64,000 nt of DNA from contig CM055315.2 of assembly GCA_029255685.2 (NCBI GenBank), positions 49,567,358-49,631,357 of the forward strand, in the 5' to 3' direction. The position numbers were made by a program, and so were the translations under genes. The DNA is from Silene conica (taxonomy: Eukaryota; Streptophyta; Magnoliopsida; Caryophyllales; Caryophyllaceae). The notes under the pieces were generated by a model that saw nothing but the letters and a program-made list of their open reading frames with translations, had not been told where the DNA came from and ran no database searches. How positions within the stretch are numbered: the first letter of the stretch is position 1; every line of letters starts with the position of its first letter. This document shows positions 60,265 to 64,000 of the stretch, in pieces.

Positions 60265-63200
60265 TCAATCAAACAGATGCAGATAACGCTCCTTCATGGA
60301 CGCCTCGGCCTCCCATGTAGCTTCCTCTAGATTATGGTTGGTCCACAGAACCTTCACCAAAGCCGTCTCCCCATTGCGAGTCTTTCACACCTTCCTGTCT
60401 AGAATTTCCTTTGAAGTCTCGACGTAGGACAACTTCTCATCCACCTCAACCACCTCGTGGCGTAAGACATGAGATGGATCGCTCACATATTTCCGCAACT
60501 GAGACACATGGAACACGTTATGGACCTTGGATAGGGCTGGAGGTAAAGCTAATCGGTATGCCACCTCCCCAACTCTGTCCAAGATCTCAAACGGTCCAAT
60601 AAATTTCTGACTCAGTTTGCCACGCTTCCTAAACCTCATCACACCCTTCATTGGGGATACCTTCAGCAGCACTTTCTCTCCTGCCTCGAAGGAAATATCG
60701 CTCCTCTTCATATCTGCATAGCTCTTTTGTCTATCTTGAGCGGCCCTCATCTTCTGGCGAATAATCTGAACCTGCTCCACCATCTCCTGGATAATATCTG
60801 GCCCTAAAGTCACAACATCGGCTCGATCATCCCAACACACAGGGCTCTGACACTTCCTCCCGTACAAAGCCTCAAAAGGAGCCATCCCTATACTGGCATG
60901 ATAGCTGTTGTTATACGAAAACTCTATCAACCCCAGTCGATCCTCCCAAGATCCTCCGAACTCAAGAACGCATGCTCTCAATATATCCTCAAGGGTCTGA
61001 ATCATTCTCTCAGTCTGACCGTCAGTAGCTGGATGGAAAGCAGTACTCATCTTCAATTGGGTACCCAAAGCTGCCTGTAACTCCTGCCAAAATCTAGATA
61101 TGAACCTCGAGTCTCGATCGGAAAAGATATCCTTGGGTACACCATGTAATTTGACCACATTCTTCACATAGGACTTAGCCAACTCAGCTTTACTCCAGGT
61201 ATCTTTCATCGGAATGAAGTGAGCAGACTTAGTCAAACGATCCACAATCACCCAAATCATGAGGGAACCCCACGATAAAGTCCATCGAAATATTCTCCCA
61301 CTTCCACTCTGGCACATCTAACGGCTGAACCTTCCCTTGAGGTCTCTTATGCTCCCCTTTCACTCTCTGACACGTCAAACACCTCGAGACAAACTCTGCG
61401 ACCTCCTTCTTCATATTCGGCCACCAAAACGTCTTCTTAAGGTCCTTATACAATTTATCACCCCCTGGGTGAACGGAATAAGGAGTAGCATGAGCTTCAG
61501 TCAGGATCTTCTTCTTTAGCTCCTCAGCATTCGGTACACACCATCGCCCACTGAATCTCAAACTACCGTCGGTATGAATACTGAACTTGGATGCAGCTTC
61601 ACTAACCTCTCTTTCCACCATTAAGCGCCACTTCTGGATTCTCGCATCACTCTTTTGCAACTCCCGAATCTCCCCATATAACTCAGGTTCCACTGTCAAG
61701 TCACTAAGAGCATCCCCTTTCCGGATCATAAAAATTCCCATCTCCCTTAGTTCGCCATGCAACCTCACTCTCGATCTGGCACAACTTAGAGCATGAACTG
61801 ACTTCCTACTTAGGGCATCTGCTACCATATTCGCCTTGCCTTCGTGGTAAACGATCTGCATATCATAGTCTCCAATCAACTCTATCCACCTCCTCTGTCT
61901 CATGTTCAACTCCTTCTGAGTGTAGATATACTTCAGGCTCTTATGATCAGAAAACACTTTAAAAGTGGCTCCATAAAGGTAATGGCGACACAATTTAAGT
62001 GTAAATACGACTGCACCCAATTCCAAATCATGAGTCGGATAATTTTCTTCGTAAGTCTTCAACTGGCGAGAAGCATACGCTATCACTCTCCCATTCTGCA
62101 TTAGCACACAACCCAACCCATGCTTCGAAGCGTCGGTATAAACTTCGAAATTATCACTTCCAACTGGCAAGGCCAGGATAGGAGCTGTTGTCAGACGTTC
62201 CTTAAGGGTCAGGAATGCCTTCTCACAACTCTCATCCCAGACAAATCGGTTCTCTTTCCTCATTAACGACGTCAACGACTTTGCTATCTTTGAAAAATCT
62301 TTGACAAATCTCCGATAATAACCAGCCAATCCGAGGAAGCTGCGAATCTCACTCACATTCTTCGGTCTTTGCCACTTAGTCACAGCCTCGATCTTACTTG
62401 GGTCGACAGACACCCCCTCCTTTGAAATTACATGTCCCAGAAATGCCACTCTCTCCAACCAGAACTCACACTTACTCAACTTAGCATTGAGTTTATGTTC
62501 CTCTAGGGTCTGAAGTACCCTCCTCAAATGGTCCTCGTGCTCTTCTGCATTCTTGGAGTATACCAGGATATCATCTATGAATACTACCACGAACTTGTCC
62601 AAATACGGGCTGAAAACTCGATTCATCAAGTCCATGAACCCAGCTGGAGCATTAGTCAATCCAAATGGCATAACCACAAATTCATAGTGGCCATACCTCG
62701 TTCTAAAAGCGGTCTTTGGAATATCCTCCTCCTTTATTCTCAACTGATGATACCCGGATCTCAAATCAATCTTGGAGAAAACCCCAGCTCCACTTAACTG
62801 ATCGAACAAGTCGTCAATTCTCGGCAAAGGATAACGGTTCTTGATGGTCACATTGTTCAGCTCTCGGTAGTCAACACAAAGTCTCAAACTCCCATCCTTC
62901 TTCTTCACAAATAAAACAGGTGCTCCCCAGGGCGACACACTGGGTCGGATGAACCCTTTCTCAGCTAGTTCATCCAATTTCTTCTTCAACTCCTCCATTT
63001 CCTTCGGTCCCATTCGGTACGGTGATTTAGATATTGGTCCCGCTCCTGGTTTTAGGTCAATGGAAAATTCCACTTCCCTTCTCGGCGGTAACCCTGGAAC
63101 GTCGTCTCGGAATACTCCCTCAAACTCCCGTACCACAGGTATCTCACTAGTCTTGGGGGTCTCAGCCTCACAATCCCACATTTGGCACAAGATTAGGCTC

Positions 63201-63390
63201 TCTCCTTTTCGCAAGCTAGACTTAAGGGTATTGACGGATATGAATTTGATTTTTGGCTTGACCCAGTATCCCTTGTAAGACACCTTCACTCCTTTAGGTC
63301 CCTTCAAGGAAATCTTCTTTTGATGACAGTCGATAAAAGCCCTATACTTCCCCAGCCAGTCCATCCCTAAGATCACCTCAAAACCCCCAG
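60265..63390 (-). pseudogene. pol: Gypsy B pol: RT, RNase H, integrase, chromodomain-like tail
   Basis: Minus-strand order: RT ([16 protein letters not shown] near 62571-62582), RNase H ([16 protein letters not shown]), zinc-binding HHCC region ([11 protein letters not shown] ... CLTCQRVK), integrase core ([37 protein letters not shown]), the KVHNVFHVSQLRKY segment and a Tekay-type chromodomain tail (WTNHNLEEATWEAEASMKER) ending at 60265. Breaks: a small deletion with frameshift near 61255 just after SMDFIVG, and an in-frame TGA at 60385 cutting off the chromodomain. Upstream it is separated from protease by a one-base change in a G run near 63385. Not functional as written. Confidence 0.93.
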
Positions 63391-64000
63391 TGGAAATTCT
63401 ATGAGGTCACAATAGAAAATTGCTTCCCCGATTTTGATGGATACACATCGATAAACTCTACTACAGGTGATCGACTCCCCTGAGGGTATGGTCACGGAGT
63501 CCGCGACCCACTCAAATCTCTCAAGTCCCAAAACTCTAACATGCTCTCTAGACACAAACGAATGGGTGGCACCGGAATCAAAAAGAACGAAAGTAGGTTT
63601 AGAGTTTACAAGAAAAGTACCGGTCACCACGTAAGCATCATCCTTAGCGGCCTGCTTTCCCATGGCAAAGAGCTTACCACTGGATTTGACTACACTCTGG
63701 CTGGCAGAAGATGTCCCAGCCTGCTGATTTCCTTCTGTTCCCGTTCTTTGATTGCTTCCCCCTCTATTGTACTGATTCTGGTACGAACGGTTCTGATTGC
63801 TGTTGTAGTTCCGTTGATAGTTGCTGCTGCCTCCAGACTTCGCACCCCCCACCATAGTTTGTCGTGGGTGTGCGATAGCCACTGCTACCATATGACTGAG
63901 TGCGAGATCCTTGATACCCTAAAGTCGGTGTACGGTAACCTCCAGACTGGTTTCCCCCAGATAAGCGACATACTGCCTGCTTATGCCCCGTCTTTCCACA
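63373..64000 (-). pseudogene. gag-pro: Gypsy B gag C-terminus and protease, partial
   Basis: The window edge falls in a zinc knuckle (CGKTGHKQAVC). A linker rich in Ser, Gly, Tyr and Asn follows, then the aspartic protease motif LFDSGATHSFV (catalytic Asp near 63577). A one-base change in a run of six C (plus strand, about 63845-63850) shifts the frame inside the linker, and another near 63385 separates protease from RT. The N-terminal Gag is beyond the window. Confidence 0.85.

Larger units (their letters stand above)
57891..64000 (-). mobile_element. Gypsy B: Tekay-like Ty3/gypsy chromovirus, 5' end beyond window
   Basis: On the minus strand: zinc knuckle, protease, RT, RNase H, integrase and a chromodomain-like tail, then a short 3' UTR and a 3' LTR. 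Its LTR relates to the solo LTR at 9714 and its 3' UTR signals to the LARDs, making this family the best candidate autonomous partner. It inserted into gypsy A protease codons. Confidence 0.9.

Overview
This window is plant nuclear repeat DNA with no recognisable host gene. Nearly every base belongs to an LTR retrotransposon or a piece of one. All visible primer-binding sites carry TGGTATCAGAGC, complementary to the 3' end of plant initiator tRNA-Met. The elements are Ty1/copia, Ty3/gypsy with a Tekay-type chromodomain tail, long non-coding LARD-type derivatives, one LINE, one solo LTR, and a tandem array made of LTRs. A eudicot is likely; Caryophyllales is a weak guess from overall feel only.

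Layout. 1-8574: a + strand LARD-like element (partial 5' LTR, 3.6 kb non-coding interior, complete 3' LTR) inserted in an older minus-strand relative, of which 8575-9084 remains. 9085-16019: a decayed minus-strand copia element whose 3' LTR holds a solo gypsy-type LTR (9714-11995, 5-bp duplication accaa). 16020-16871: 5' part of a + strand LTR, cut by a second decayed minus-strand copia (16872-21783). That copia is cut by a minus-strand LARD (21784-24052 and 51309-53820). 24053-51308: a + strand array of nine LTRs, seven of them separated by identical 107-bp spacers or adjoining them, with two near-identical non-coding interiors. The whole array is flanked by one 5-bp duplication (actgg). Its second interior carries a truncated LINE (39133-40486) and an intact copia (41154-49788) with apparently identical LTRs and an uninterrupted 1343-aa polyprotein. 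53821-57890: a gypsy element with a 2.77-kb LTR rich in potential stem-loops and a broken gag. It is interrupted by 57891-64000, a minus-strand Tekay-like gypsy element that runs off the window.

How the parts relate. The LARDs have no protein but share with the Tekay-like element the LTR ends, the polypurine tract, the hairpin before it, a second hairpin just after the pol stop, and a hairpin near the LTR 3' end. This suggests they were mobilised by enzymes of such elements. The order of insertion can be read from the nesting: minus LARD (8575-9084), then copia 1, then the 16020 LTR, then copia 2, then minus LARD 2, then the array founder, then LINE and copia 3; separately minus LARD 2, then gypsy A, then gypsy B.

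The observations most worth following are: the LTR array, which looks like a satellite being born inside a retrotransposon; nine tandem stem-loops with constant loops and covarying stems in the gypsy A LTR; a serially repeated hairpin plus purine tract plus TGTAA module at the 3' end of the LARD/Tekay group; and the intact young copia with 21-bp-spaced palindromes in its leader. All alignments were made by eye.
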